From: an uncultured Flavobacterium sp.
Lineage (GTDB): Bacteria > Bacteroidota > Bacteroidia > Flavobacteriales > Flavobacteriaceae
Direction: 5' to 3'
DNA: 64,000 bases
NCBI RefSeq assembly: GCF_946478785.1
Contig: NZ_CAMLDD010000029.1
Coordinates: 1-64,000 of the forward strand
Shown here: in pieces, positions 1-7,996 of the stretch
How positions within the stretch are numbered: position 1 is the first letter of the stretch
How the letters are laid out: each line of letters begins with the position of its first letter
Notes under the pieces: model-generated
Database searches by the model: none
What the model was told of the DNA's origin: nothing
Seen by the model: the letters and a program-made list of their open reading frames with translations, nothing else
Position numbers and translations under genes: made by a program

Positions 1-592
1 TGGTTTAGCTGCATTAAACGGATGTCCTGATTCTGACGGTGACGGTGTTGCTGATAAAGATGATAAATGTCCTACTGTTGCAGGTCCAAAAGAAAATGGT
101 GGTTGTCCTTTCTTGGATGCTGATAAAGACGGTGTAGCTGATAAAGATGATGATTGTCCTACAGTTGCAGGTCCTGCAAGTAACAGAGGTTGTCCTGAAG
201 TAACTACTGAAGCTTTAGAAGAACTTAAAGTTCAGGCAAGAGCAGTTTACTTTAATTCAGGTAAAGCTACTTTCAAAGCAGGAGATAAAGAAACTCCAGC
301 AAGATTAGATGCAATTAAAGAAATCCTTAAAAACTATCCTAATGCGAAATTCAGTATTGAAGGACACACAGATAGCGATGGTTCTGATAAATTGAATCAA
401 AAACTTTCTGAAGACAGAGCTGCTGCTGTTATGAATGCATTAATCGAAAGAGGAATTAGCGTTGATAACTTAGTTTCTAAAGGTTTTGGTGAGTCTATGC
501 CAGTTGCAAGTAATAAAACTGCTGCAGGTAAAGCACAAAACAGAAGAACTGAAATCAAACATATTGGTTCTAAATATGAAGGTAAACTATAA
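1..592 (+). CDS. OmpA family outer-membrane protein, C-terminal part (5' end outside window)
   Basis: The reading frame is open from base 2 and has no start inside the window, so only the last 196 residues are seen. The visible part begins with repeated D-x-D-G-V-A-D-K-D-D units followed by C-P-T-V-A-G-P, which are thrombospondin type 3 calcium-binding repeats. An OmpA-like peptidoglycan-binding domain of about 110 residues follows, with GHTDSDG, an RAAAVMNALIERGI helix and a closing NRRTEIKHI. Proteins of this build usually have an N-terminal beta-barrel and tie the outer membrane to peptidoglycan. An internal ATG at 113 is not the true start, because homologous repeat units continue upstream of it. 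A terminator follows 22 nt after the stop codon. Confidence 0.93.
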   Translation, partial: GLAALNGCPDSDGDGVADKDDKCPTVAGPKENGGCPFLDADKDGVADKDDDCPTVAGPASNRGCPEVTTEALEELKVQARAVYFNSGKATFKAGDKETPARLDAIKEILKNYPNAKFSIEGHTDSDGSDKLNQKLSEDRAAAVMNALIERGISVDNLVSKGFGESMPVASNKTAAGKAQNRRTEIKHIGSKYEGKL

Positions 593-613
593 TTTACTTT
601 TCTAAATAATTTT

Positions 614-646
614 AAAAAGCCATTCTTAATTGAATGGCTTTTTTTA
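614..646 (+). terminator. Rho-independent terminator of the OmpA gene
   Basis: An 11-bp stem AAAAGCCATTC / GAATGGCTTTT with a short AT loop runs straight into a T-run. It ends the OmpA transcript. A possible ATG at 630 for the next gene lies inside this hairpin, which argues against using it as a start. Confidence 0.85.
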
Positions 647-656
647 TTTTTATGAT

Positions 657-3422
657 ATGATAAATACTTCATTTTTAGAAAAAATTGCAGCTACTATTAT
701 TCAGGATTATTCTGATAGGCTATTTGAAATAACTATTGTGCTTCCTAATAAAAGAGCCAGAGTTTTTTTAATAGAAGCATTAAGAAAACAAATTGATCAA
801 ACAATTATTTCACCCAATATTGTTTCAATTGAGGATTTTGTGCAGGAAGTAGCCTCTGTTCGTTCTGTTGATTCAATTGAGTTGTTGTTTGAATTTTATG
901 AAGTTTATCTTTCTATTACAGAAAAGCAACACCAGCAATCATTTGAATTATTTGCCAATTGGGCAAAAACACTTCTTCAGGATTTTAATGAAATCGATCG
1001 TTATCTTCTGGAGCCATCGCATGTCTTATCGTATTTGAAAGATATTGAAGATATTAAGAAATGGGGAATAGAAGTTGAAAACAAAACAAAACTATTAGAG
1101 AATTATATTTATTTTTGGAAACTATTACCGCTATATTATAATTCACTATATGAACATTTGCTCAATAAATCAATTGGATATCAAGGTTTGATTTATCGTG
1201 AAGCAGTAAATAATCTAAATCATTTTTCGAATACTGTTGCTAACAAAACTTATATTTTTGCAGGATTTAATGCCTTGAATGCAGCTGAAGAAAAAATAGT
1301 ACAGCATCTTTTGGCACTTGATCAGGCAAAAATCTATTGGGATATTGACCAAACTTTTCTAAACGACCCTTATCACGATGCGGGTCTTTTTGTTCGTCGT
1401 TTTAAACAAAATTGGAAACACTATAAATCGAATCCTTTCGAGTGGATTGTGGATGACTTTTCTGAATCAAAAAATATCCATGTTATAGGAACTCCAAAAA
1501 CGATTGGTCAGGCAAAACTTTCGGGAAGTATTATTGAAAATATCATTAAGGATAATCCGGACTCTTCGCTTGATAAGGTCGCTATTGTACTTGGTGAAGA
1601 AAACTTACTGATGCCCGTTTTGTATTCTTTGCCAAATTCTGTTGGGGCTTTGAATATTACTATGGGTTACTCCGGTAAGAACAATCCGTCACAAATCTTG
1701 ATTGCAAAATTGTTCAAAATGCATACAAATGCACTTTCCAGAAATAGTGCCAGTTATGTTTTTTATTACAAAGATGTACTTGATATTTTGACGCATCCGT
1801 TGATTGAACCTTATGCTAAAACAAGTCAATTAGTTAAGATTATAAAAGAGAATAATTATACTTTTATTACTCATTCCAGATTAAACGAACTTAATCTAAA
1901 TCCATCCGATTTATTCAGTTTGCTGTTTCAAAAATGGGAAAATGGTTCTTTGGCTGTATTGGAAAGCATCTCCTGGCTTTTACTTTTGATAAAAGAGAAT
2001 TTTAGTAATGACAGCGAGGAAGAAAAAATTGCAAAAACGTTTGTCTTCTCTATTTTTAAAGTTATTAATAAGTTAATCAGTTATTATTCTCAACACACTC
2101 ATATTGATAATATTCAGACTTTATATGCGATTTATAAACAAGTGATAGATGTCGCAGAAGTTTCGTTTGAAGGAGAACCTTTGAATGGTCTGCAAATTAT
2201 GGGAGTTTTAGAAAGTCGTGTTCTTGATTTTGATACCGTAATTGTAACCTCAATGAATGAAGGGAAATTTCCAGCGGGGAAGTCTCAAAATTCCTTTATT
2301 CCTTATGATGTAAAAAAGGAACTTGGGCTGCCGACTTTTAAAGAAAAGGACGCAATCTATACGTATCACTTTTATCATCTTTTGCAAAGGTCCAAAAATA
2401 TTTATTTGATTTATAATACAGAAAATGATGGGTTGGACGCTGGTGAACGCAGTCGTTTTATCACACAATTAGAAGTCGAAAAACAGCCTAACCATAATTT
2501 AACTTTTGATATTTATAATCCGGTTTTACCCACAACGGCTTATAAACCAATGCTGGTCCCCAAATCTGAAGCAGTAATGCAGCGTTTAAAAGAAATCGCT
2601 ACAACTGGATTTTCGCCTTCTGCCCTGACAAGCTATATTCGGAATCCAATTGATTTTTATTTTCAAAAGATACTCAGAATTCGGGAAGTTGAAGAAGTCG
2701 AAGAAAATATTGCATTAAATACACTTGGGACTATTATTCACGAAACTTTAAAAACCTTATATGAACCTTTTATTGGTAAGTTTATTTCTGAATCGGATAT
2801 TTCAAACTGCTTTAAATTATTGGATGACGAAGTATTAAGACAATTTAAATTGGTTTATAAAGAAGGAGAGATCAAAAAAGGGCGTAATCTTCTTGCTTTT
2901 GAAGTTGCAAAACGTAATGTTTCTAATTTTTTACGGATGGAGCTGGAAGAAATTAAAAATGGAGATGCGATTAAAATTATTGCTTTAGAACAGACTTTTG
3001 AACGAGAACTCAAACATCCTACATTGCCATTTCCAGTTTTAATTAAAGGAAACGTGGACAGAATTGAATTGCGCAATGGAAAAATCCGAATCATCGATTA
3101 TAAGACAGGAAAAGTTGAAAAAACTAATGTGGTACTGAAGTCATGGAACGGATTGACACAGGAGCTTAAAAATGACAAAATTATCCAGGTGTTGGCATAT
3201 GCTTTTATGTTTGAAAAAGAAGCAGGTGAATTTCCTGTTGAAGTTGGAATCATTTCGTTTAAAAATCTAAAGTCCGGATTTTTGCCTTTCGGATTTAAGG
3301 AAGATAAAGAATTGAAGAACACTGTTACTACTGAAACTCTAAATCATTATCTGAATGAAATAGTATTGTTATTAAATGAGATTTTTGATACCAACATTCC
3401 TTTCGAAGAAAAAATAAATTAA
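657..3422 (+). CDS. PD-(D/E)XK nuclease family protein (RecB/AddB-like)
   Basis: This is a 921-residue protein read from ATG 657. An in-frame ATG at 630 lies inside the upstream terminator and was not used. The last 270 residues hold a RecB-type nuclease domain: the entry helix FSPSALTSYIRNP, a conserved histidine in LGTIIHETLKTLYEP, GNVDRIELRNGKIRIIDYKTGK supplying the acidic residues and catalytic lysine, and a Q-x-x-x-Y motif in QVLAYAFMF. The N-terminal 600 residues resemble the inactive helicase-like scaffold of AddB/RexB subunits and show no clear Walker A. Such proteins normally work with a UvrD-type AddA helicase-nuclease in double-strand break processing, but no partner gene is in view. 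Family assignment is firm; the role in repair is inferred. Confidence 0.88.
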   Translation: MINTSFLEKIAATIIQDYSDRLFEITIVLPNKRARVFLIEALRKQIDQTIISPNIVSIEDFVQEVASVRSVDSIELLFEFYEVYLSITEKQHQQSFELFANWAKTLLQDFNEIDRYLLEPSHVLSYLKDIEDIKKWGIEVENKTKLLENYIYFWKLLPLYYNSLYEHLLNKSIGYQGLIYREAVNNLNHFSNTVANKTYIFAGFNALNAAEEKIVQHLLALDQAKIYWDIDQTFLNDPYHDAGLFVRRFKQNWKHYKSNPFEWIVDDFSESKNIHVIGTPKTIGQAKLSGSIIENIIKDNPDSSLDKVAIVLGEENLLMPVLYSLPNSVGALNITMGYSGKNNPSQILIAKLFKMHTNALSRNSASYVFYYKDVLDILTHPLIEPYAKTSQLVKIIKENNYTFITHSRLNELNLNPSDLFSLLFQKWENGSLAVLESISWLLLLIKENFSNDSEEEKIAKTFVFSIFKVINKLISYYSQHTHIDNIQTLYAIYKQVIDVAEVSFEGEPLNGLQIMGVLESRVLDFDTVIVTSMNEGKFPAGKSQNSFIPYDVKKELGLPTFKEKDAIYTYHFYHLLQRSKNIYLIYNTENDGLDAGERSRFITQLEVEKQPNHNLTFDIYNPVLPTTAYKPMLVPKSEAVMQRLKEIATTGFSPSALTSYIRNPIDFYFQKILRIREVEEVEENIALNTLGTIIHETLKTLYEPFIGKFISESDISNCFKLLDDEVLRQFKLVYKEGEIKKGRNLLAFEVAKRNVSNFLRMELEEIKNGDAIKIIALEQTFERELKHPTLPFPVLIKGNVDRIELRNGKIRIIDYKTGKVEKTNVVLKSWNGLTQELKNDKIIQVLAYAFMFEKEAGEFPVEVGIISFKNLKSGFLPFGFKEDKELKNTVTTETLNHYLNEIVLLLNEIFDTNIPFEEKIN

Positions 3423-3468
3423 TATCAGAAAGCTATTAAATATATTCGAATTTTTTAAAACCACATTA

Positions 3469-3717
3469 GTGATTAATTTGGCTGTATGTTCTATTGCTGT
3501 TTTGTTGGGAGGTTTTGACTATTTTTTTATAACATTTTTAAGTTTCGGTTTTTTGATATGCATTGGCTATAAAGAATTGTATCGTAAAAATGATTACCTG
3601 TTTTATTCAAATAATGGGGTTTCGAAAATTCAGCTTTGGATTTTTAGTTATTTTTTTACTTTTTGCACGGCTGTTTTAACAGGTTTAATACTTTTTTTAA
3701 TAAATAAATTATTTTGA
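3469..3717 (+). CDS. Small membrane protein, putative partner of the following ABC ATPase
   Basis: The gene encodes 82 residues from GTG 3469, with hydrophobic stretches near residues 1-15, 16-33 and 52-80, so probably three membrane segments. Its TGA stop overlaps the TTG start of the ABC ATPase gene in the four bases TTGA, indicating translational coupling. The same frame stays open upstream to the stop of the nuclease gene and would add a coding-looking segment (RKLLNIFEFFKTTL), but it contains no ATG, GTG or TTG; an ATC at 3424 is the only near-cognate candidate close to the previous stop. The true N-terminus is therefore uncertain. Function is inferred from the neighbour only. Confidence 0.7.
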   Translation: MINLAVCSIAVLLGGFDYFFITFLSFGFLICIGYKELYRKNDYLFYSNNGVSKIQLWIFSYFFTFCTAVLTGLILFLINKLF

Positions 3718-4385
3718 AAAGACACATTTTAGAAGTCGACGGAATTCAGAAGAGTTTCGATGGAAGAGCAGTACTTTCGGATATATATCTAAAATGCGAA
3801 ACATCCGAAATTGTGGGGCTGTTAGGAAGAAACGGTTCTGGAAAATCTACTTTGCTGAAAATCATAGTAGGGCTTGTGGGGGATTCTAATAAATGTATTC
3901 GGATTGATGGAATTTCAAAAAATAAAACATTTAATTTGTTTAATGAAATAAGTTACTTGCATCAGGATCAATTTATTCCGAATCATTTATCCGTTAAAAA
4001 AGCTATTTCGCTTTCAATTAATGCTAAAGAAATTGATTTTTTTTGTGACGATAGTTTTATCAGGTCTTTAGTAAATAAAAAAATAAATCACCTTTCAGGT
4101 GGAGAACTTCGTTATTTAGAAATTAAAATAGTGCTTTATAATTCCTCAAAGTTTGTTTTGTTGGATGAACCTTACAACGGACTTTCACCGATTATGGTTG
4201 ATGTTGTGAATGAATTGATAAAAGCAAATTCTAAGAAAAAAGGGATAATTATTACAGATCATAACTATCAAAGTGTAATAAAAATTTCAACTAAATTAGT
4301 TTTGCTAAAAGAAGGCAAAACCCACCACTTAAAACATCATGAGGATTTAATTGAAAAAGGATATTTGACAAGCGTTGCTAATTAA
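3714..4385 (+). CDS. ABC transporter ATP-binding protein
   Basis: A 223-residue nucleotide-binding subunit with Walker A GRNGSGKST (residues 38-46), signature LSGGE (127-131), Walker B FVLLDEP with catalytic Glu152, and an H-loop histidine in ITDHN (183). Length and motifs fit a single-domain ABC ATPase of the exporter or LptB-like kind. The start is TTG, overlapping the stop of the upstream small membrane protein by four bases. It most likely energises export with that protein, although an 82-residue membrane partner is unusually small, so substrate and subunit make-up are unknown. The stop overlaps that of a small convergent gene. Confidence 0.92.
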   Translation: MKRHILEVDGIQKSFDGRAVLSDIYLKCETSEIVGLLGRNGSGKSTLLKIIVGLVGDSNKCIRIDGISKNKTFNLFNEISYLHQDQFIPNHLSVKKAISLSINAKEIDFFCDDSFIRSLVNKKINHLSGGELRYLEIKIVLYNSSKFVLLDEPYNGLSPIMVDVVNELIKANSKKKGIIITDHNYQSVIKISTKLVLLKEGKTHHLKHHEDLIEKGYLTSVAN

Positions 4386-4534
4386 CTAAATATCTTTTTA
4401 AAGAAACCTTTCTTCTTATTTTCTTCCTGATTATTAGTATTGTTGTTGTTTATACTTCCGTTTTCAAAACGAAATCTTCTAAATTTCATCAATTTAACAT
4501 TCAGATCAAATCTTAATTCTTCTACTGTTTTCAT
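4382..4534 (-). CDS. Small uncharacterised basic protein (50 aa)
   Basis: A 50-codon frame on the minus strand, from the ATG complementary to 4532-4534 to a TAA that shares the four bases TTAA with the stop of the ABC gene. The product begins MKTVEELRFDLNVKLMKFRR, has an Asn-rich middle (NNNNTNN) and ends KKKGFFKKIFS. It contains about 12 lysine/arginine residues and no membrane segment. A TAGATTTG box that fits a Bacteroidota -7 promoter element lies 14 nt upstream of the ATG. Support comes from the helical, amphipathic N-terminus, the promoter and the tight convergent stop. No family is recognised and the function is unknown. Confidence 0.5.
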   Translation of the reverse strand: MKTVEELRFDLNVKLMKFRRFRFENGSINNNNTNNQEENKKKGFFKKIFS

Positions 4535-4547
4535 ATAATATTTTTTG

Positions 4548-4555
4548 CAAATCTA
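4548..4555 (-). promoter_or_regulatory. Predicted -7 promoter element for the 50-aa gene
   Basis: TAGATTTG on the minus strand matches the TAnnTTTG -7 consensus of Bacteroidota sigma factors and sits 14 nt before the ATG. No convincing -33 TTG is seen at the usual spacing. Confidence 0.4.
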
Positions 4556-4782
4556 TAATAAAACTTCCTTTAAAAGAAATGGGGACAAAATGTTATTATC
4601 ATAATTAAATTTTATAAAATAAATTGTATTTATTTTAAATGTATCCATTTAATATTTCTATAATTTTTGTTTAAATAGCTGTTAATAGTATGAAACGATG
4701 AAGGATAAATAAAAGTGATGAAGAGTGTTTATAAGACGCTTTTTTTTAACAAGTGTTTAAGGTATTGCTATGTTAAAAAAAA

Positions 4783-4790
4783 TACCTTTG
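4783..4790 (+). promoter_or_regulatory. Predicted -7 promoter element for the roadblock-like pair
   Basis: TACCTTTG matches TAnnTTTG and lies 33 nt upstream of ATG 4823. The longer in-frame start at 4715 would lie upstream of this promoter, so the element decides the start. The rest of the gap 4535-4822 is AT-rich and shows nothing else recognisable. Confidence 0.5.
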
Positions 4791-4822
4791 CCCCATCCAA
4801 AAACGATTTACTAAACATATAT

Positions 4823-5143
4823 ATGATTAATTTAAATACATTGGTAGAAGAGACTGGAGCTGATTCTGGATTAGTTTTTAGCATTGACGGCATTTTGGTA
4901 GAATCTGTTAATCTTGAGTATGACGGAAATGTTGCGGCAATGATTGGAATGATTTTGAAGATGAGTCTGGAAATGTCTGAAGATCTTAATAATGGAAATC
5001 TTAAGCAATTAATGATTAAAAATGAAGATGGGATTATAGTTGCCAATAAGGATCAGGATGATAATTGCGTTGCTTTACTTTCTAAAGATTTAAGTAAAAT
5101 GGGGCTGTTGCTTCGTAAAATGGATACAATTTTTAATAACTAA
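4823..5143 (+). CDS. Roadblock/LC7-like small protein
   Basis: A 106-residue protein from ATG 4823. The alternating pattern fits the roadblock/LC7 fold (MglB-type): an N-terminal helix NTLVEETGADSG, a strand LVFSIDGILVESV, a long helix NVAAMIGMILKMSLEMSEDL, then strands LKQLMIKNEDGIIVANKD and CVALLSK. Proteins of this fold act as dimeric platforms or GTPase-activating proteins for small GTPases. The gene is followed after 20 nt by a second protein of the same general build, so the two probably form a heterodimer. Fold assignment is from the sequence pattern alone. No GTPase gene lies in the immediate neighbourhood. Confidence 0.65.
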   Translation: MINLNTLVEETGADSGLVFSIDGILVESVNLEYDGNVAAMIGMILKMSLEMSEDLNNGNLKQLMIKNEDGIIVANKDQDDNCVALLSKDLSKMGLLLRKMDTIFNN

Positions 5144-5163
5144 TTTTTAATATAGATACCAGT

Positions 5164-5538
5164 ATGTCTGATTTTTTACAAAATTTTCAAAATGACCTTA
5201 AAGAAAATATTGCCGGTTTTATCGCAGTTTCTGTAACAGAAGTAGAAACAGGAATGTCTTACAGCTCGCTAACTATGGATCCTTCTATTGATCCGGAACT
5301 GGCATCTGCATACAACCTGGAAGTTGTTAAGGCTAAATTAAGTGCAATTAAAGCTTTGGGTTTAAATGAAAAAATCAATGATATTTTGATAACTCTTACG
5401 AATCAAATTCATATTATTGATGTGTCAGAAGATGGGAAATATTTTATTTACCTGGCTGTGGATTCCAGCAAAGCAAATTTAGGTTTGACAAGAGCAGTTT
5501 TGTCAAAATTCAAAAAAGATATAATTTCGAGATTATAA
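5164..5538 (+). CDS. Second roadblock/LC7-like small protein
   Basis: A 124-residue soluble protein beginning MSDFLQNFQNDLKENIAGFI. The order is helix, strand (GFIAVSVTEVETGMSYSS), long helix (ELASAYNLEVVKAKLSAIKAL), then strands DILITLTNQIHIIDVS and YFIYLAVDSSKANLGLTRAVL, closing with a basic helix. This again suits a roadblock/longin-like alpha-beta fold, with weaker sequence signals than the upstream protein. It is co-transcribed with the gene ending at 5143 (20-nt gap) and a terminator follows. A shared role as a two-subunit scaffold, for example in GTPase or motility signalling, is inference. Confidence 0.6.
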   Translation: MSDFLQNFQNDLKENIAGFIAVSVTEVETGMSYSSLTMDPSIDPELASAYNLEVVKAKLSAIKALGLNEKINDILITLTNQIHIIDVSEDGKYFIYLAVDSSKANLGLTRAVLSKFKKDIISRL

Positions 5539-5558
5539 AAATTTTGCCCCCGATAATG

Positions 5559-5594
5559 AAAAAAGACTGTTCGATATACTGAAACAGTCTTTTT
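5559..5594. terminator. Bidirectional terminator
   Basis: AAAAAAGACTGT and ACAGTCTTTTT enclose a 13-nt loop and are flanked by A- and T-runs on both sides, so the hairpin can end both the roadblock pair and the convergent hydrolase gene. Confidence 0.75.
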
Positions 5595-5616
5595 GCTTTT
5601 ATAATGGTTTTCACTT

Positions 5617-6396
5617 TTATTTTTTAAAGAAATCCAACAGAGTGTTTTTTAATTCTTCCTTGTTTTCAATCTGGCTCATGTGTCCGTCTTCAAAAGAAAC
5701 AAGTTCTGCTGTAGTATTTTTAATTTGGGAAATGCTTTCATCATAATTTAAAACAGGATCTTTTTTTCCTAAAATTAATAAAACCGGAAATAGATTCTGT
5801 TTCAAGAGACTTTCTCTGTCCTTTCTGATTTTCATTCCTTCGAGAGAGGCTACAATTCCTTGTAGTGGGGTTTTTAAGGCCTGGTCTTTTACTTTTTCAA
5901 TTTCTTTGGTTAATCGGATTCTGTTGTTCTCGCTGAATAAATTAGAAATTGACATACTTACAAAAGTCACATAATTCTGTTTTACCGCTTTAATTGCCCG
6001 GGTTCTGTTTAGTTTCTTTTCTGCGCTGTCTTCTTTGGAAGTAGAATTCAGCAAAACTAATTTCTGGATTTCCTTTGGATATAACTCGGCGAAAGCCAAA
6101 CCAACATATCCGCCCATCGAATGCCCGACAATAATAGCTTTTTGAATATGTAAATGTTCTAAAACCTCATGAACCACATTTGCGTTTTCTTCCATCGAAT
6201 GCACATAACCCAAGCAGTCCGATTCGCCGTGACCCAGCAAATCCATAGTAATCAAACGATAGTTTTCAGAGAAAAAAGTAACGTATTCCTGCCACATTTT
6301 TTTGTTTTCCAAAAAGCCGTGAAGTAAAACAATTGCAGTTCCTTCGCCTGAATCAGTATACGATATTTTGGTGTTTTTGTATAGAAGCGTTTTCAA
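5617..6396 (-). CDS. Alpha/beta-fold hydrolase
   Basis: A 259-residue cytoplasmic hydrolase. The oxyanion-hole strand reads VLLHGFLE (residues 23-30), the nucleophile elbow is GHSMGG with Ser93, the acid is Asp213 in GKKDPV, and the catalytic base is His239 in DGHMSQ, so the triad is complete. DLLGHGESD before the nucleophile is typical of the MenH/BioH/proline-iminopeptidase-like branch. Length is normal for single-domain members. The substrate cannot be told from sequence. It is transcribed alone, convergent to the roadblock genes. Confidence 0.92.
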   Translation of the reverse strand: MKTLLYKNTKISYTDSGEGTAIVLLHGFLENKKMWQEYVTFFSENYRLITMDLLGHGESDCLGYVHSMEENANVVHEVLEHLHIQKAIIVGHSMGGYVGLAFAELYPKEIQKLVLLNSTSKEDSAEKKLNRTRAIKAVKQNYVTFVSMSISNLFSENNRIRLTKEIEKVKDQALKTPLQGIVASLEGMKIRKDRESLLKQNLFPVLLILGKKDPVLNYDESISQIKNTTAELVSFEDGHMSQIENKEELKNTLLDFFKK

Positions 6397-6515
6397 AATG
6401 ATAATTTAAATGATAAGGAACAAAGATAAGAAAGCATAGGATGTATAGAAAATATATGTGCTTTTGAGTTACCATTTATTCTATAATGTTATTTTTTATA
6501 ATAATGAAGTTTGAA

Positions 6516-6547
6516 ATAAAAAATGGCTCTCATTTCTGAAAGCCATT
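6516..6547 (-). terminator. Terminator of the TIGR00266 gene
   Basis: On the minus strand AATGGCT, a 12-nt spacer and AGCCATT are followed by a T-rich run, directly downstream of the stop at 6553. The remaining bases between 6397 and 6515 show nothing recognisable. Confidence 0.65.
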
Positions 6548-6552
6548 CTAAA

Positions 6553-7356
6553 TTAAAACCTATTATCACCATCCAAAAGATTTCCTAATCCGCCAAGCAG
6601 GCTTCCTTCATCACGGCTGTTTCCGCCACCTTGCGGTGCTGATGCAATGATGCGATCAGCTAATCTGGAGAAAGGCAATGACTGTATGTAAACCGTTCCC
6701 GGACCTTTTAAAGTAGCATAGAACAAGCCTTCACCGCCAAAAATCGAATTCTTGATGCCACCAATAAATTCTATATCATAATCGACGTCTTTGGTAAAAC
6801 CAATAATACATCCCGTATCTACTTTCAGGACTTCACCGTGAGCTAATTCTTTTTTAGCCATAGTTCCTCCAGAATGCAAGAATGCCATTCCGTCTCCTTC
6901 TATTTTCTGCATAATAAAACCTTCACCGCCAAATAAGCCTCGGCCTAGTTTCTGAGAAAATTCTATTCCGACAGAAACGCCTTTGGCAGCGCATAAAAAA
7001 GAACTCTTCTGACAGATAAATTTGCCCTGAAATTCGGTTAAATCAATTGGAAGAATTTTTCCGGGATAAGGCGATGCAAAGGAAACCTTGCTCTTGGTAT
7101 TGCCCTGGTTTAAAAATGCTGTCATAAAAAGGTTTTCGCCGGTGAGAACCCTTTTTCCGGCATTTAAAAGCTTTCCAAACAAACCCGATCCCTGTTGTTG
7201 GGAACCATCGCCAAATATGGTTTCCATTTTGATGTTGTTTTCCATCATCATAAAGCTGCCGGCTTCGGCAATGACAATTTCCTGCGGATCCAGTTCTATT
7301 TCAACATACTGCATTTCTTCTCCAAAAATCTGATAATCTATTTCGTGTGCCTGCAT
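6553..7356 (-). CDS. TIGR00266 / AIM24 family protein
   Basis: A 267-residue protein beginning MQAHEIDYQIFGEEMQYVEI with the phrases LDPQEIVIAEAGSFMMM, GGEGFIMQKIEGDGMAFLHSGGTM and IFGGEGLFYATLKGPGTVYIQSLPFSRLADRI. This is the classic signature of the TIGR00266/AIM24 (tryptophan RNA-binding attenuator protein-like) family. Its beta-rich repeats build a trimeric beta-prism-like fold. Length matches the family. The C-terminus ends in a Gly-rich tail (GGGNSRDEGSLLGGLGNLL). The molecular function of bacterial members is not established. It is a single-gene transcript with its own terminator. Confidence 0.9.
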   Translation of the reverse strand: MQAHEIDYQIFGEEMQYVEIELDPQEIVIAEAGSFMMMENNIKMETIFGDGSQQQGSGLFGKLLNAGKRVLTGENLFMTAFLNQGNTKSKVSFASPYPGKILPIDLTEFQGKFICQKSSFLCAAKGVSVGIEFSQKLGRGLFGGEGFIMQKIEGDGMAFLHSGGTMAKKELAHGEVLKVDTGCIIGFTKDVDYDIEFIGGIKNSIFGGEGLFYATLKGPGTVYIQSLPFSRLADRIIASAPQGGGNSRDEGSLLGGLGNLLDGDNRF

Positions 7357-7521
7357 AATTTCTAAATATTTAGTTTTAAAATAAGTCGAATGATGTTTTC
7401 GAATGTTACAGCTTTTTATTTTTCTTAAGATTTTAGCGATAAAAAATAAATTTTAAAAATATAAAATGTTTTTGTTATTTTAAATTAGTCTTAATTATGA
7501 ATTTAATTGCTTTAAATTCTA

Positions 7522-7529
7522 TATTTTTG
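7522..7529 (+). promoter_or_regulatory. Predicted -7 promoter element
   Basis: TATTTTTG matches TAnnTTTG and lies 21 nt before ATG 7551. An in-frame upstream start at 7497 would precede this element and is therefore unlikely. Confidence 0.45.
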
Positions 7530-7550
7530 CACCGTATTAATTTTATCAGA

Positions 7551-7907
7551 ATGGCATTAGTTAGTGATTTGACCACGAATATATTATTTGAGACAGAAAA
7601 AGGATACAGTTACCAATGTGATTTGACCAATAGTATCATCATTAATTTTACTGATACAGTATCAAGTTATAAAATTCATGATTTTTTGATTTTCCAGAGA
7701 AAGGTCAACAGTGTCGATATTTTAGACATGCTTTATGATTTGTCCGATCATGCTGATGTCCAGCTGATTGAGACTACCAAAAGAAATTTTTCCAGAAATC
7801 TTACCATCTGCGAAATAGTACAGCTTCGTGAATTATTAAACGGAACTAAATTCACCCTGAATTTGCATTCTATGCTTTGCAATGTTCTGAACGTGGAGCT
7901 TATTTAG
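7551..7907 (+). CDS. Conserved-looking hypothetical protein (118 aa)
   Basis: A 118-residue soluble protein from ATG 7551, chosen because a -7 box lies between this start and the alternative at 7497. Visible features are a strand-rich first half (KGYSYQCDLTNSIIINFTDTV), an FLIFQRKVNSVDILDMLYDLSD segment and a C-terminal helix (ICEIVQLRELLNGTKFTLNL) with three cysteines overall. No signal peptide, membrane helix or known catalytic motif is seen. It precedes the ferritin gene by 89 nt in the same direction. Function unknown. Confidence 0.7.
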   Translation: MALVSDLTTNILFETEKGYSYQCDLTNSIIINFTDTVSSYKIHDFLIFQRKVNSVDILDMLYDLSDHADVQLIETTKRNFSRNLTICEIVQLRELLNGTKFTLNLHSMLCNVLNVELI

Positions 7908-7996
7908 ATTCTTACTTAGATTAAATCCAAATTTACAGGCATTTACGGCTGTTCGCTTTAATTTTTGTAATTTTACACGTATAAAAATTAAAGGTT

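Noticed and set aside
630..656. Longer N-terminus of the nuclease gene
   Set aside because: The upstream ATG is within the hairpin of the OmpA terminator.
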